From the NCBI GenBank assembly GCA_934636065.1, contig CAKTZW010000004.1, positions 1 to 17,746 of the forward strand: DNA of 17,746 nucleotides, in the 5' to 3' direction. Position 1 is the first letter of the stretch. Every line of letters begins with the position of its first letter. Positions 1-9,002 of the stretch are shown in pieces. The notes beneath the pieces were generated by a model. It searched no databases, was not told where the DNA came from, and saw only the letters and a list, made by a program, of their open reading frames with translations. Source of the DNA: an uncultured Labedella sp. (GTDB taxonomy: Bacteria; Actinomycetota; Actinomycetes; Actinomycetales; Microbacteriaceae). The position numbers and the translations under genes are program-made.

Positions 1-2388
1 GCCCATGTGCGAGCCGTTGTCGTTGTCGGTGGGCGCGCGCCAGAGCTCGAGGCGGGGCCCGGAGACGGGGGATCCCGCGAGGGCCGTGAGGCGGCCGTGC
101 TCGAACTCCGCCGGGCCGATGGTGAAGCGACCGGCGATGTCGAGGTCGTCGCCGGCGCGCGACGGGGTGGCGGTCCCGCCGACGCGTGCGGCGCGAGGCG
201 ACGGGCGGCCGACGGCGACCTGGTCGGCGGCGAGCACGTGACCGGCGTCGGCCCAGGAGCACTCCGCCGCGAGCGTCGCCGACACCGTGAGCCAGAGCTC
301 GCCCGTCTCCGCGGTCGACGCCGTGTCGAGCGGGAGACGGACGACGGCGACGCCACCCGCGGCGAGCGGGCCGCCGTCGGCGTCGACCACGTCGAGCGCA
401 CCCGAGGCGATCACCACGCCGTCGCGTTCGATCCGCCAGGGGAAGGCCAGGTCGCCGGCGTCGGCGGAGTGGCGGAGGCTCCGCACCGTGATGATGACCG
501 CGTCGTCCGCCACGTCGAACGCGAACCGGATCGGCGCGACGACCGCCGCGAACTCCACGAGGCCCGGCGTCGCGGTGCCGTCCGACAGCACCATCCCGTC
601 CATGCAGAAGTGGCCGTCGTGGACGCCGGTCTCGCCGAAGTCGCCGCCGTATCCGAAGAACTCGACCCCGTCGGGCGTGCGGGTGCGGATGCCGTGGTCG
701 CGCCACTCCCAGACGAAGCCGCCGTGCAGCCGGGGGTGACGTTCGACGAACTCCTCGTAGAGCTCGATGCCACCCGGGCCATTGCCCATCGCGTGGACGT
801 ACTCGCACATCAGGAACGGCTTCGAGCGCTGCCGCGCGGACTGCGCTCCCGAGGCGTTCATGAGAAGGGTCGTCGAGTCGCCCCCGATCGCGGCGACCTC
901 CGCGATGCTCGGATACATGCGCGAGTAGACGTCGGTGTAGTCGCCGGCGTGGTCGCCCTCGTGGTGCACGGGACGTTCGGGATCGCGGCCGTGCACCCAC
1001 TCCGCCATCGCCGCGAGGTTCGCGCCCGTGCCCGACTCGTTCCCGAGCGACCACATCACGATGCTCGGGTGGTTCTTGTCCCGCTCGAGAGTGCGCTCCA
1101 TCCGGTCGAGGTAGGCGGGGAGCCACTCGGGGTCCTCGCTCGGGTTGTCCATCCACTCGTCGGTCCCCGGCGCGAACGCGCTGCCGCCATGGTGGAACGC
1201 GTGCGTCTCGATGTCGCACTCGAGCATGACCCAGAAGCCCAGTTCGTCGGCGAGATCGAGCACCCGTGGGTGCGGCGGGTAGTGCGCCGTCCGGATCGCA
1301 TTCACGTTGTGCCGCTTCATGAGCTCGAGGTCGCGCCGGACGAACTCCTCGTCGAACCCGCGTCCGAGGTCGGGGTTCGTGTCGTGGCGGTTCATCCCGA
1401 GGAGGACGACCCGGCGCCCGTTCACGAGGAAGCGGTCACCGTCGATGGCGACGGTGCGGAAACCGAGGCGCAACGCGATCGTCTCCGCTCCGCCTCCGCC
1501 GATGACGGACGCGTCGTAGAGCCGCGGTCGCTCGGCCGTCCACGGCTCGACCGCGCCGACCTCGATCGGCGCGACGTCCGCCTCCGTCTCCCACTCGACG
1601 TCGAGGTCCAGTTCCGGCACGACCAGCCGGACCGGGAAAGCCGACTCGCCCGCACGGACCTCGGGCGACAGCACGCCCGTGCCGGAGCGGTGGTCGAAGC
1701 CCGCCCGCAGCCAGACGTCCTCGACGCCCCCGACCGGTCGGGCCTGCAGGGAGACGTCGCGGTAGATGCCCGGCAGCCACCACTGGTCCTGGTCCTCGAC
1801 GTACGTCGACGCCGACCACTGGTGCACCCGGACGGCGATCGTGTTGCGGCCGGCCCGGACGGCGTCGGTCACGTCGAACTCCTGGGCGAGCCTCGAGCCC
1901 GTCCCCACCCCGATCTCGATGCCGTTCACCCAGACGCGGTACCGCGACTCGACGCCGTCGAAGCGGAGCACGACCGCCTCGTACGCGCCCCGGTCCGTCC
2001 ACTGCTCCGGCACGTCGAACGACCGTCGGTGGTCCCCGGTCGGGTTGGCGTCGGGCACGAACGGCGGATCCTGGGCGAACGGCAGCTGCACGTTCGTGTA
2101 CTGCGGAGCGCCGTAGCGACCGTCCCCGTGCAGGACCCAGTGGCTCGGGACGGGCAGGAGGTCCCAGCCCGAATCGTCGAAGGCCGGCTCCGCGAAGGCC
2201 TCGGGCGTCTCGCCCTCCGGGAGCACGTCCGGCGCCCCGAGCGTCCCCGGCACCCCGGCCAGAAGCCGGAAGCGCCAGTCGCCGTCGAGCGTCATCGAGG
2301 GCGCGTCCGAGTGCAGCCAGGAACGCGCGGCGCGGCGGGCTCCCCTCCCCGGTCCGACGTCGTTCAGGTAGTGGTCGGTGCGAGTCAT
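1..2388 (-). CDS. lacZ: GH2 beta-galactosidase, LacZ type (3' end beyond window)
   Basis: The product hydrolyses terminal beta-galactosides such as lactose, probably in the cytoplasm since no signal peptide is visible. The frame is open from ATG at 2388 to the left edge, giving 796 codons of an enzyme that usually has about 1000. Domains follow LacZ order: N-terminal jelly-roll (about 30-220, with [17 protein letters not shown] near 196-212), an Ig-like domain, then a TIM barrel from about 315. In the barrel, WSLGNESG (about 446-453) carries the acid/base Glu451 and [11 protein letters not shown] (about 527-537) the nucleophile Glu529; [10 protein letters not shown] follows near 558. The last visible residues include RAPTDNDNG, a conserved substrate-side motif of the C-terminal domain. 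The start overlaps the thuA-like stop as ATGA, so translation is coupled. It is the last visible gene of the sugar operon. Lactose as the true substrate is inferred. Confidence 0.93.
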   Translation of the reverse strand, partial: MTRTDHYLNDVGPGRGARRAARSWLHSDAPSMTLDGDWRFRLLAGVPGTLGAPDVLPEGETPEAFAEPAFDDSGWDLLPVPSHWVLHGDGRYGAPQYTNVQLPFAQDPPFVPDANPTGDHRRSFDVPEQWTDRGAYEAVVLRFDGVESRYRVWVNGIEIGVGTGSRLAQEFDVTDAVRAGRNTIAVRVHQWSASTYVEDQDQWWLPGIYRDVSLQARPVGGVEDVWLRAGFDHRSGTGVLSPEVRAGESAFPVRLVVPELDLDVEWETEADVAPIEVGAVEPWTAERPRLYDASVIGGGGAETIALRLGFRTVAIDGDRFLVNGRRVVLLGMNRHDTNPDLGRGFDEEFVRRDLELMKRHNVNAIRTAHYPPHPRVLDLADELGFWVMLECDIETHAFHHGGSAFAPGTDEWMDNPSEDPEWLPAYLDRMERTLERDKNHPSIVMWSLGNESGTGANLAAMAEWVHGRDPERPVHHEGDHAGDYTDVYSRMYPSIAEVAAIGGDSTTLLMNASGAQSARQRSKPFLMCEYVHAMGNGPGGIELYEEFVERHPRLHGGFVWEWRDHGIRTRTPDGVEFFGYGGDFGETGVHDGHFCMDGMVLSDGTATPGLVEFAAVVAPIRFAFDVADDAVIITVRSLRHSADAGDLAFPWRIERDGVVIASGALDVVDADGGPLAAGGVAVVRLPLDTASTAETGELWLTVSATLAAECSWADAGHVLAADQVAVGRPSPRAARVGGTATPSRAGDDLDIAGRFTIGPAEFEHGRLTALAGSPVSGPRLELWRAPTDNDNGSHMG

Positions 2389-3200
2389 GACTCGCGCGGC
2401 GCGATGAGTTCGCGGCTGTAGTAGTCGACGAGCCCGTCCGGCGACTGCAGGACGGGGCGGTCGAACTCGCCCGTGAGGTACATCGGCGTGATGACGTACG
2501 GCTCGCGCGCGCGCTCCGGCCGCGCCCACCTCACGCCGTTCGCGATGACGCGCTGGACGTCCGGGTGGTGATAGACCGGGAAGATCTCGTCCCCGGGGCT
2601 GAAGTAGAACACGCGCCCGTAGCCGCGCCGGTAGGTGATGCCGCTGCGGAACACCTCGCCGCCCGAGAAGTTGCTCACGAAGACGAGCTCGTCGGGCTCC
2701 GGGATGTCGAAGAACTCGCCGTACATCTCCTGGCCGGGGATGACGATGGGGTTCGACACGCCCTCGGTGATGGGGTGCCTCGGCGCGACGGACCACACGA
2801 GCTCGCGGTCGTTGTCGTTGCGCCAGCGCAGACTGCAGGTCGTGCCCATGAGACGGCGGAAGATCTTCGAGTGGTGACCCGAGTGCAGGACGATGATGCC
2901 CATGCCCTCGAGCACGTTGCGGTGGATGCGCTCGACGACCTCGTCGCTCACCTCGTCGTGCGCCGTGTGGCCCCACCAGAGCAGCACGTCGGTCTCGGCG
3001 AGCAGTTCCTCCGTCATCCCGTGCTCGGGGTCGTCGAGGACACGCGTCGTCACGGTCGCGCCCTCACCGAGGAGGCTGCGGATCCCGTCGGCGATGGTGC
3101 TGTGCATGCCGTCGGGATAGATCTCCCGCACGACCGGGTTGACCTGCTCGTGCCGGTTCTCCCCCCAGACGACGACGCGGATGGGTTCTGAGCTGGTCAA
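2385..3200 (-). CDS. ThuA-like protein (trehalose-utilisation family)
   Basis: A 271-aa protein of the ThuA family, which has a class I glutamine amidotransferase-like fold. ThuA and ThuB of rhizobia are linked to oxidation of disaccharides to 3-keto derivatives; the exact reaction here is unknown. Family blocks seen are [13 protein letters not shown] (72-84), [14 protein letters not shown] (101-114), [13 protein letters not shown] (193-205) and [16 protein letters not shown] (211-226). Length is normal and no signal peptide is present, so it is probably cytosolic. The start is TTG at 3200, overlapping the upstream stop as TTGA and preceded by AGGAGG (3212-3207) at 6 bases. No ATG or GTG occurs ahead of the conserved core in this frame. 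The next gene, lacZ, overlaps by ATGA. The upstream Gfo/Idh gene matches the ThuA/ThuB pairing. Confidence 0.9.
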   Translation of the reverse strand: MTSSEPIRVVVWGENRHEQVNPVVREIYPDGMHSTIADGIRSLLGEGATVTTRVLDDPEHGMTEELLAETDVLLWWGHTAHDEVSDEVVERIHRNVLEGMGIIVLHSGHHSKIFRRLMGTTCSLRWRNDNDRELVWSVAPRHPITEGVSNPIVIPGQEMYGEFFDIPEPDELVFVSNFSGGEVFRSGITYRRGYGRVFYFSPGDEIFPVYHHPDVQRVIANGVRWARPERAREPYVITPMYLTGEFDRPVLQSPDGLVDYYSRELIAPRES

Positions 3201-4372
3201 CGGGCGCCTCCTGACGCGATCGTGGCCGGGGTGGTCCCCCAGGCCGGTGTGGCGATGCCGTCGGCGGCGCTCGACCACGAGCGCAGCAGGTCGCGGACAT
3301 CGCCGGCCTGCTCGTCCGCGATGGCGCGGACGAGCGAGTGCTCCAGCAGCTCGGCGACGTCGACGCGCTCGCCCCCGCGCTCGCTGCTGCGGATGGCGCC
3401 CTCGACCATCGCGAGGCTGAGCACGTTGGTGCGCACCTCGTTCTGCGGGGTCGTGCCGGTGCGGAGAGCGGACACGAACTCCTCGAGCGCGCCCTCGATC
3501 CCCTCGCTCCCCTCGGCGACCTCGACGGCGACGCCGTCGGCCTCGGCGCGGACGACGGTGTCGCCGTCCCACCCGGCGGCGCCGCGTTCGCCGTAGACGT
3601 GCCAGTCGGCGTTCCAGGACGTCTGCAGCCCGGGCGTCGCGCGGCTTCCCGCGTAGACGAAGCGCGCACCGGATGCGAGCTCGAACTCGGCTGAGGCGGC
3701 GGCGTGACCCGCGAACCAGCTCCATGTCGGGTTCCACGAGCTGCAGCGGACGGCGACGGGCTCGTCGCCCGTGACGTAGCGCAGCTGGTCGAAGTGGTGG
3801 ATCGACATGTCGACGAGCAGCGGGTGATCCATCTGCTCGCGGAAGCCCGGCTCGTGGTCCTCGTGGAAGAACTGCGCGGTCACCGCTCCGATGGACCCGA
3901 GCTCGCGCACCGCGCGCCGGAAGGCCGCGAGGTGGTTGAAGTACCGCCGGGACTGGCTCACCATCAGGAGCGCGCCGGTCAGATCCGCGAGGGCGACCTG
4001 CCGCAGCGCCTCCGACACCGTCGGAGCGAGCGGCTTCTCGCACAGGACGGGCAGTCCGGCCCGGAGGGCCTGCTCGTTCACGACGCGGTGCGCCTGGGGC
4101 ACCGTCACGTTGATGACGGCCGCGGCTCCCGCGCGCTCGGCGACCTCGACGAGCGAGGCCCCCACGACCACGTCGTCGAGACCGATGGCCGCGACGGCCG
4201 CCGCCGCGAGCTCGAGGTCGAGGTCGACGACGCCGACGAGCACGGCATGGGGCGAGTGCGCGAGCATCCGCATCCATTCCTTGCCCATTCCGCCGGCACC
4301 GACGACGACGACCGGCAGCCTCGTGTCCGGTACGTCCGCGGTCTCCGGTCGACCGGTCGCTACGCCGCTCAC
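3197..4372 (-). CDS. Gfo/Idh/MocA-family NAD(P)-dependent sugar oxidoreductase
   Basis: A 391-aa dehydrogenase that should oxidise or reduce a hydroxyl of a sugar or glycoside with NAD(P). The N-terminal Rossmann fold shows [13 protein letters not shown] (21-33, GxGxxG at 25-30). The EKP motif is at 112-114 with Lys113 as the expected catalytic residue. The second catalytic block [19 protein letters not shown] (181-199) supplies Asp188, His192/His193 and Asp195. The start is GTG at 4372, overlapping the permease stop as GTGA; it leaves a short 20-residue leader before the Rossmann fold. The stop overlaps the ThuA-like start. The pair resembles ThuB/ThuA, so 3-keto-glycoside formation is the leading guess, but the family also includes inositol and other sugar dehydrogenases. 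Confidence 0.9.
   Translation of the reverse strand: MSGVATGRPETADVPDTRLPVVVVGAGGMGKEWMRMLAHSPHAVLVGVVDLDLELAAAAVAAIGLDDVVVGASLVEVAERAGAAAVINVTVPQAHRVVNEQALRAGLPVLCEKPLAPTVSEALRQVALADLTGALLMVSQSRRYFNHLAAFRRAVRELGSIGAVTAQFFHEDHEPGFREQMDHPLLVDMSIHHFDQLRYVTGDEPVAVRCSSWNPTWSWFAGHAAASAEFELASGARFVYAGSRATPGLQTSWNADWHVYGERGAAGWDGDTVVRAEADGVAVEVAEGSEGIEGALEEFVSALRTGTTPQNEVRTNVLSLAMVEGAIRSSERGGERVDVAELLEHSLVRAIADEQAGDVRDLLRSWSSAADGIATPAWGTTPATIASGGAR
3207..3212 (-). promoter_or_regulatory. Strong ribosome binding site deciding a TTG start
   Basis: A full AGGAGG lies 6 bases before the TTG at 3200, inside the last codons of the Gfo/Idh gene. It is the best ribosome binding site in the operon and supports the rare start of the ThuA-like gene. 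Confidence 0.75.
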
Positions 4373-5265
4373 CCCTTCACCGCCCCGCCGAGGCTCGTGC
4401 GCAGCAGGTGCTTCCGCACGAACACGTAGAGCACGGCAGGAGGGGCGACGTAGACGATCGCGCTCGCCGCGAGCAGACCCCAGTCCACCTGGTTGTGCTC
4501 ACTGAAGGCCCGGAAGAGCCCGATCGAGAGCGGGTAGAGCTCCTGACTCTGCAGCATCACGAGGGGTGTCAGGAAGTCCCCCCAGATGTTCATGAACGTC
4601 AGCATCGCCGCGGCGCCGAGACCCGGGCCGACGAGGGGCAGCACGATCCGCCAGATCGCCTGCAGGCGAGTGTTGCCGTCGACCCACGCGGCCTCCTCCA
4701 GCTCGATGGGCACCGCCGCGATCGTGCCCTTGAGCAGCCACAGCGTGATCGGGAGCTGGATGACGGCCTCGATGAGGATGAGGCCCCACAGGCTGTTGGT
4801 GAGTTTGAGGTTCACCATGATGAGGTAGAGCGCGACGATGGTCGCCGGAGCCGGGATCACCCGGATGAGCAGGATCCCGTACATGAAGGCGCGGCGACCC
4901 GGGAACTCGAAGCGGGCGAGCGCGTAACCGCCCATGAGCCCGAGCGCGAGGTTGAGCGCCGTGCCGCCGACGCCGATGATGAGGCTGTTGACGAGCAGCT
5001 GCGGTGTGCCCTCGTTCGTGAAGAAGCGCACGAAGTTCTCGAAGGAGAACGCCGGAACCTGCACGTTCGGGCCGGCGTTCGCGTCGACGGCGCTCAGCAC
5101 CACCCAGGCGAACGGGACGAGACAGAACAACGCGAGCAGCACGATGAGCACGTAGCCGAGCGTGCGCTGCACCCTCTCGAGCGTCGTGAGGGGACGCCGG
5201 CGCCGCATGGTGCGGGTCGGCGCCTCCGGCTCCGTGGCGGGGCGACGAGTGGAGACGGCGGTCAT
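4369..5265 (-). CDS. Carbohydrate ABC transporter permease (MalG/GanQ type)
   Basis: A 298-aa inner-membrane subunit of a CUT1-type sugar importer. A basic cytoplasmic N-terminus (1-33) is followed by about six hydrophobic segments, the first at about 36-58. The EAA loop that contacts the ATPase is [18 protein letters not shown] (190-207), followed by VLPL. The C-terminus ends [12 protein letters not shown], like other MalG-type subunits. The reading frame extends about 50 codons further upstream, but those residues are Ser/Arg-rich noise from another frame. ATG at 5265 has GGAGGT a few bases before it and lies 1 base past the previous permease stop. It pairs with the MalF-type permease just upstream in the operon. 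Confidence 0.93.
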   Translation of the reverse strand: MTAVSTRRPATEPEAPTRTMRRRRPLTTLERVQRTLGYVLIVLLALFCLVPFAWVVLSAVDANAGPNVQVPAFSFENFVRFFTNEGTPQLLVNSLIIGVGGTALNLALGLMGGYALARFEFPGRRAFMYGILLIRVIPAPATIVALYLIMVNLKLTNSLWGLILIEAVIQLPITLWLLKGTIAAVPIELEEAAWVDGNTRLQAIWRIVLPLVGPGLGAAAMLTFMNIWGDFLTPLVMLQSQELYPLSIGLFRAFSEHNQVDWGLLAASAIVYVAPPAVLYVFVRKHLLRTSLGGAVKG

Positions 5266-5266
5266 C

Positions 5267-6214
5267 TCACACCTCCACTTTCGACAGCCGGACGTACACG
5301 AGCCCGAGTACGAGCACGATGACCAGCAGGATGATCGAGGCCGCGCTGCCGATCCCGACCTGGGAGAACTGCAGGGCGCGCTCGTAGATGTAGATGGCGG
5401 CGAGCCGCGTCTGCCCACCCGGGCCGCCCTGGGTCAGGAAGTAGACGAGGCCGAACACGCCGACGGTGCTGATGGTCGTGAGCAGCAGGTAGAGGAACAC
5501 CGGTCCGCGGATGAGCGGAAGGGTCACGTGGCGGAAGACCTGCAGCGCCGTCGCCCCGTCGATCCGCGCCGCCTCGATGAGTTCGACAGGCACGTCCTCG
5601 AGGGCGGCCTGGAACATGATCATGGCGAAGGCGACACCGCGCCAGATGTTCACCATGACGATCGACGCCATCGGCACGACCTGGAGCCAGTCGGTCGGTT
5701 CCATGCCGAAGACGTTCGTGAGCTGGTTGAGCGTTCCGGCGGAGTTGTTCGACAGCACGCTCGCCCAAGTGAGGGAGGCGACGACCTCCGGGACGACCAT
5801 CGGCATGAGCACGGCGGCCCCGAAGAGACCCTTGCCGCGCAGCCACGGCCGGCTGAGCAGGATCGCCGCGAGCATCCCGAGGACCGTCTGACCGATGATC
5901 GCGGAGTAGAGCACGAACTCGCCGGTGCGGCCGAGCGACCCGAGGAAGTCCTCGTTGGTCAGCAGGTACACGTAGTTGTCGATCCCCACGACCTTGGGGT
6001 CACGTGCCGCGAACCCTGTCAGCTGCGTGTTCGTGAAGCTCAGATAAATGCCGTAGACGGCTGGCGCGACGATGAACACGAGGATGAGCAGCGCCGACGG
6101 CGCGAGGAGGAGCGCGATGAGCGGCCAGGTCCTCCGGCGGCCCGACCGCCGCCGAGGCGGCGGCGGGGTCGCCGCCACCGCCTCGGCGGATGGAACGATG
6201 GTCGAGGAGGTCAC
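5267..6214 (-). CDS. Carbohydrate ABC transporter permease (MalF/LacF type)
   Basis: A 315-aa membrane subunit of the same sugar importer. A Pro/Arg-rich cytoplasmic leader (about 15-30, PPPPRRRSGRRR) precedes the first membrane span at about 31-58. Further spans follow, with the EAA loop IEAARIDGATALQVFRHV at 213-230 and LPL at 232-234, as in CUT1 permeases. The gene starts at GTG 6214, overlapping the binding-protein stop as GTGA. No Shine-Dalgarno sequence is evident, so initiation probably depends on coupling to the upstream gene. It precedes the MalG-type permease by 1 base. Confidence 0.93.
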   Translation of the reverse strand: MTSSTIVPSAEAVAATPPPPRRRSGRRRTWPLIALLLAPSALLILVFIVAPAVYGIYLSFTNTQLTGFAARDPKVVGIDNYVYLLTNEDFLGSLGRTGEFVLYSAIIGQTVLGMLAAILLSRPWLRGKGLFGAAVLMPMVVPEVVASLTWASVLSNNSAGTLNQLTNVFGMEPTDWLQVVPMASIVMVNIWRGVAFAMIMFQAALEDVPVELIEAARIDGATALQVFRHVTLPLIRGPVFLYLLLTTISTVGVFGLVYFLTQGGPGGQTRLAAIYIYERALQFSQVGIGSAASIILLVIVLVLGLVYVRLSKVEV

Positions 6215-7554
6215 TCGGCGACCAGGTTGGGGCCGAGCAGGTCCGTGGCGTCCTTCACGAATGCCTCGTAGGCCTCCTCCCCGTCGGCCTCCCCGTTGAG
6301 GATGGCCTCCGTCGCCGTCGCGATCGCCTGGGCGATCTGCTCGGAGCCGTCACCCGTCGGCACGTAGACGCTCGCCGCGAGGTCGTCGCCCGCCTGGACG
6401 AGCTTCTCCTCGCTCGCGTACGGCTCGACGTCCGACATGTCGTCGCGCGGCGCTGCAGCACCGGAGGCGACGAGCTGGTTGGCGAGGGCCTCGCCCTCGG
6501 AGAGGTACTGCGCGAGCAGCATCGCCTCGTCCTTGTGCTCCGACTGCTCGGGAATCGCGTAGCCGAAGCCGAGACCGCTCCAGCCGAAGGGCTCATCGCC
6601 CTCTCGCAACGCCGGGTACTGCCAGGTGTCGACCTTGTCGAGGAGTCCGTCGATCGGGGAGGCTCCCTCCGGGCCCCAGTCGAAGCGCCAACCGTGCGTG
6701 CCCTGAGCGGCGACCTGGAGCTCGCCGGCGGGGAACTTGTCGTACTTCGTCGGCTCCCACGGGTTCGGGTTCTGGAGGTCCTGGACGGGCAGGAGGCCCT
6801 TGGTCGCCAGCTCGCTGTAGAGCTCGAAGACGGGCAGGAAGCCCTCGCTCTCGAGGTTCCACGTGCCGCTCTCGAGGTCGTAGTAGCCGTCGTCCGTACC
6901 GCCGAGGATCGGCTGGAAGCCTTCGTTCCAGGCTCCTCCGCCCCAGGCCGTGCCGGCGGGGATCACGATCGGGGGCTGGCCCGTCTGCTCCTTGACGGCC
7001 TCGAGGCGCGAGATGAGGTCGTCCCACGTCTCGGGCTGGGACGTGTCGATGCCCATCTGGGTGAGGAGGTCCTTTCGGTAGAACAGGTTCTGGACGCCGG
7101 TGTCGTGGACGAGGGCGTACATCTGTCCGTCCTGACGGACCATCGCCTCCTTGATGTGGGGGTGGTAGTGATCCCACCCGTCCCACTCCGCGAGGTAGTC
7201 GTCGATCGGCGACAGGTAGCCGGCGCCCGCGAATCCGGGGACGAGGCTGTCGCCGAGGTCGAGGAGGTCGGGGGCCTCGCCCGCGATGAGCTGCTGCGTG
7301 ATCTTGGTCTTGAACTGGTCGTCCGTGAGGACGTCCGCGACCAGTTCGACCTTGATGTCACGGCCCTGTTCCTTCATCGCGGCCTCGAAGCCCGGGATCT
7401 CGGCCTCGACGGCGTCGATGCGGGTCTGCTGGTACTCGACGATCGAAATGGTGACGGGGCCATCGCCGCTGCCGCCGTCCGCGGAGCAGGACGTGAGCCC
7501 GGCCCCGACGACCACGGTCGTGAGGGCGGCGGCGATCACGTGGGAGCGCTTCAT
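6211..7554 (-). CDS. Sugar ABC transporter substrate-binding lipoprotein
   Basis: A 447-aa extracytoplasmic solute-binding protein (SBP family 1, COG1653-like) that captures the sugar and delivers it to the two permeases. The lipoprotein signal peptide is clear: MKRSHVIAAAL, then a hydrophobic core and lipobox LTSC with Cys23. The mature part starts with a Gly/Ser/Asp linker and VTISIVEYQQTRIDAVEAEI. Tryptophans and aromatic residues in the second half (WGGGAWNEGF, WRFDWGPEG, FGWSGLGFGY) are typical of sugar pockets. ATG at 7554 is preceded by GGAGAGAGG. It is the first gene of the operon, usually the most highly expressed. The specific sugar cannot be read from the sequence; the lacZ at the operon end suggests a beta-galactoside. 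Confidence 0.93.
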   Translation of the reverse strand: MKRSHVIAAALTTVVVGAGLTSCSADGGSGDGPVTISIVEYQQTRIDAVEAEIPGFEAAMKEQGRDIKVELVADVLTDDQFKTKITQQLIAGEAPDLLDLGDSLVPGFAGAGYLSPIDDYLAEWDGWDHYHPHIKEAMVRQDGQMYALVHDTGVQNLFYRKDLLTQMGIDTSQPETWDDLISRLEAVKEQTGQPPIVIPAGTAWGGGAWNEGFQPILGGTDDGYYDLESGTWNLESEGFLPVFELYSELATKGLLPVQDLQNPNPWEPTKYDKFPAGELQVAAQGTHGWRFDWGPEGASPIDGLLDKVDTWQYPALREGDEPFGWSGLGFGYAIPEQSEHKDEAMLLAQYLSEGEALANQLVASGAAAPRDDMSDVEPYASEEKLVQAGDDLAASVYVPTGDGSEQIAQAIATATEAILNGEADGEEAYEAFVKDATDLLGPNLVAE

Positions 7555-7593
7555 TGCGGTGCCTCTCTCCGCTCACTCCCGTTGGCCACTTTG

Positions 7594-7606
7594 CCTATTC
7601 GATGGG
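7594..7606. promoter_or_regulatory. Candidate ROK-repressor operator 1
   Basis: CCTATTCGATGGG is a near-palindrome: arms CCTAT and ATGGG around TCG, with one mismatched pair. It sits just downstream of the predicted operon transcription start, where a bound repressor would block RNA polymerase. The same 13-base pattern, with the two variable bases exchanged, recurs at 7727-7739. Assignment to the ROK protein rests on position and duplication only. Confidence 0.6.
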
Positions 7607-7622
7607 ATAAAGCGTTGATTGC

Positions 7623-7652
7623 ATGTTAGGACAATTGAAGATGCGGTGTCAA
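7623..7652 (-). promoter_or_regulatory. Probable sigma70-type promoter of the sugar operon
   Basis: On the minus strand a perfect -35 TTGACA (7652-7647) is followed after 18 bases by TAACAT (7628-7623) as -10. Transcription would start near 7616, giving a leader of about 60 bases before the binding-protein ATG. The region is much richer in A/T than its surroundings. Operator-like palindrome 1 lies about 10 to 22 bases after the predicted start. Confidence 0.65.
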
Positions 7653-7726
7653 TGAAACACTTTTCTCCCTGATTCGCCGGTGATCGTCGCAGCGGACGTA
7701 GGTGCCGCATGAGCTGGACCCGGTCT

Positions 7727-7739
7727 CCCATTCGATAGG
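7727..7739. promoter_or_regulatory. Candidate ROK-repressor operator 2, overlapping the -10 of the ROK gene
   Basis: CCCATTCGATAGG matches operator 1 except at the two R/Y positions and has the same TCG centre. It overlaps TAGGAT (7736-7741), a plausible -10 for the divergent ROK gene with a start near 7748. No clear -35 is seen. Binding here would give autoregulation. The overlap also argues that the in-frame ATG at 7740 lies in the promoter and is not the true start. Confidence 0.55.
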
Positions 7740-7790
7740 ATGAGGCATCGGCGCGCGGGGTACGTCGAGTCCGCGTGGGGAGGAGGCCGA

Positions 7791-9002
7791 GTGCTTCGAG
7801 GCAGCAACCTGCCGCGCCTGGGCGACTACAACCAGGCCGTCATCCTCGACCTCATCCGTCGGGACCCCGGCCAGAGCCGCACTGACCTCCAGCGGACGTC
7901 GGGTCTCGCCTCCCAGACGATCTCCAACATCACCCGACGGCTCATCGACGCGGAGATGATCCGCGAGAGCGACCCGACCGACGCGGGCCGGGGGCGGCCG
8001 AGCATCCCCCTCACCGTGAACGGGGGCGGCGCGTTCTCCGTCGGTGTCCACGTCGACCCCACCCGACTGACCTTCCTGCTCATCGACATCGCGGGAGAGG
8101 TGCGTCACCGACGGCACGTCCGGACCCCGCAGGCGACGAACCCCGGAGAGGTCACCGCTCTCATCGCCGTCACCGTCGGGCGGCTCATCCGTGAGGCCGG
8201 CGTCGATCGCGATCGTGTGCTCGGCGTCGGTATCGCCGCTCCCGGTCCCCTCGATGTGCGCACGGGCGTCGTCCTCGACCCGCCCCAGCTCCCCCAGTGG
8301 CGCGACGTTCGTCTCCGAGCGGACCTGCACGACGCGACCGGTCTCCCCGTCCTGCTCGACAAGGACGTCACGGCCTCGGCGACCGCGGAACTCCGGCGCT
8401 CCTCCGCATCGGACTTCCTGTTCCTCTACCTCGGCTCGGGCGTCGGAGCCTCCGTGGTCACGGGTGGCCAGGTGCTGAGGGGAGCGAGCAACAACATCGG
8501 AGAGATCGGCGACATCCTCGTCGACCCGGGTGCCGAGGAGCTCGGCTGGAGCGGTCGCCGGGGCGGCCTCGCGGCGGCCTGCGTGCCGGAGGCCCTCGTG
8601 ATTCAGGCCTCCCAGGCCGGGTTGATCGAGCTCCCCGACCTCGCGGACTACCTCGCGATCGACGACGCGTGCACCACGCTCTCCGAGCTCGCGGCCGGCG
8701 GTGACGACACCGCCCGACACATCCTCGAGCGCGCCGCCCGCCGCGTGGCGGTCGGGATCGGCGTGCTCGTCAACTTCATCGACGTCCCGCGCGTCGTGCT
8801 CGGCGGCCCGACGTGGAGCCGTCTGAGCGGGGCCTTCCTCCCGGTCCTCGAGCGCGACGTCCGCCGCGAGCTCGTGTTCTCGCGCGAGGACTTCGCCGTC
8901 GAGGGCTCGACATCGGGCGAGGAGATCGCCGCGGAGGGCGCCGCCGAGCTCGTCATGGACCACTTCCTCGCACCGCGCGCCGGAGCCCTCGTCCTCGACT
9001 GA
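7791..9002 (+). CDS. ROK-family transcriptional repressor
   Basis: A 403-aa regulator with an N-terminal winged helix-turn-helix (about 15-65; SRTDLQRTSGLASQTISN is the recognition region) and a C-terminal ROK sugar-kinase-like domain (about 80-400). The kinase Asp is retained in DKDVTASATAE (Asp192), and GSGVGAS and NNIGEIGD mark the fold. The usual GEIGH His is Asp241, and the zinc motif CxCGxxGC is replaced by LGWSGRRGGL (251-260) with no cysteines, so it probably binds sugar without a normal zinc site. I chose GTG 7791, preceded by GGGGAGGAGG, over the ATG at 7740, which lacks a ribosome binding site. It is divergent from the sugar operon and probably represses it until the sugar or a derivative binds. 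Confidence 0.9.
   Translation: MLRGSNLPRLGDYNQAVILDLIRRDPGQSRTDLQRTSGLASQTISNITRRLIDAEMIRESDPTDAGRGRPSIPLTVNGGGAFSVGVHVDPTRLTFLLIDIAGEVRHRRHVRTPQATNPGEVTALIAVTVGRLIREAGVDRDRVLGVGIAAPGPLDVRTGVVLDPPQLPQWRDVRLRADLHDATGLPVLLDKDVTASATAELRRSSASDFLFLYLGSGVGASVVTGGQVLRGASNNIGEIGDILVDPGAEELGWSGRRGGLAAACVPEALVIQASQAGLIELPDLADYLAIDDACTTLSELAAGGDDTARHILERAARRVAVGIGVLVNFIDVPRVVLGGPTWSRLSGAFLPVLERDVRRELVFSREDFAVEGSTSGEEIAAEGAAELVMDHFLAPRAGALVLD

Noticed and set aside
7..2421. An 804-codon open frame on the plus strand
   Set aside because: It is antisense to lacZ; its Arg/Val/Asp-rich composition is the usual result of G/C-rich third positions of the opposite gene, and no domain is recognisable.
7740..7790. 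ATG at 7740 as start of the ROK gene
   Set aside because: It has no ribosome binding site, abuts operator 2 and overlaps the likely -10. GTG 7791 has GGGGAGGAGG before it and leaves a normal ROK N-terminus.
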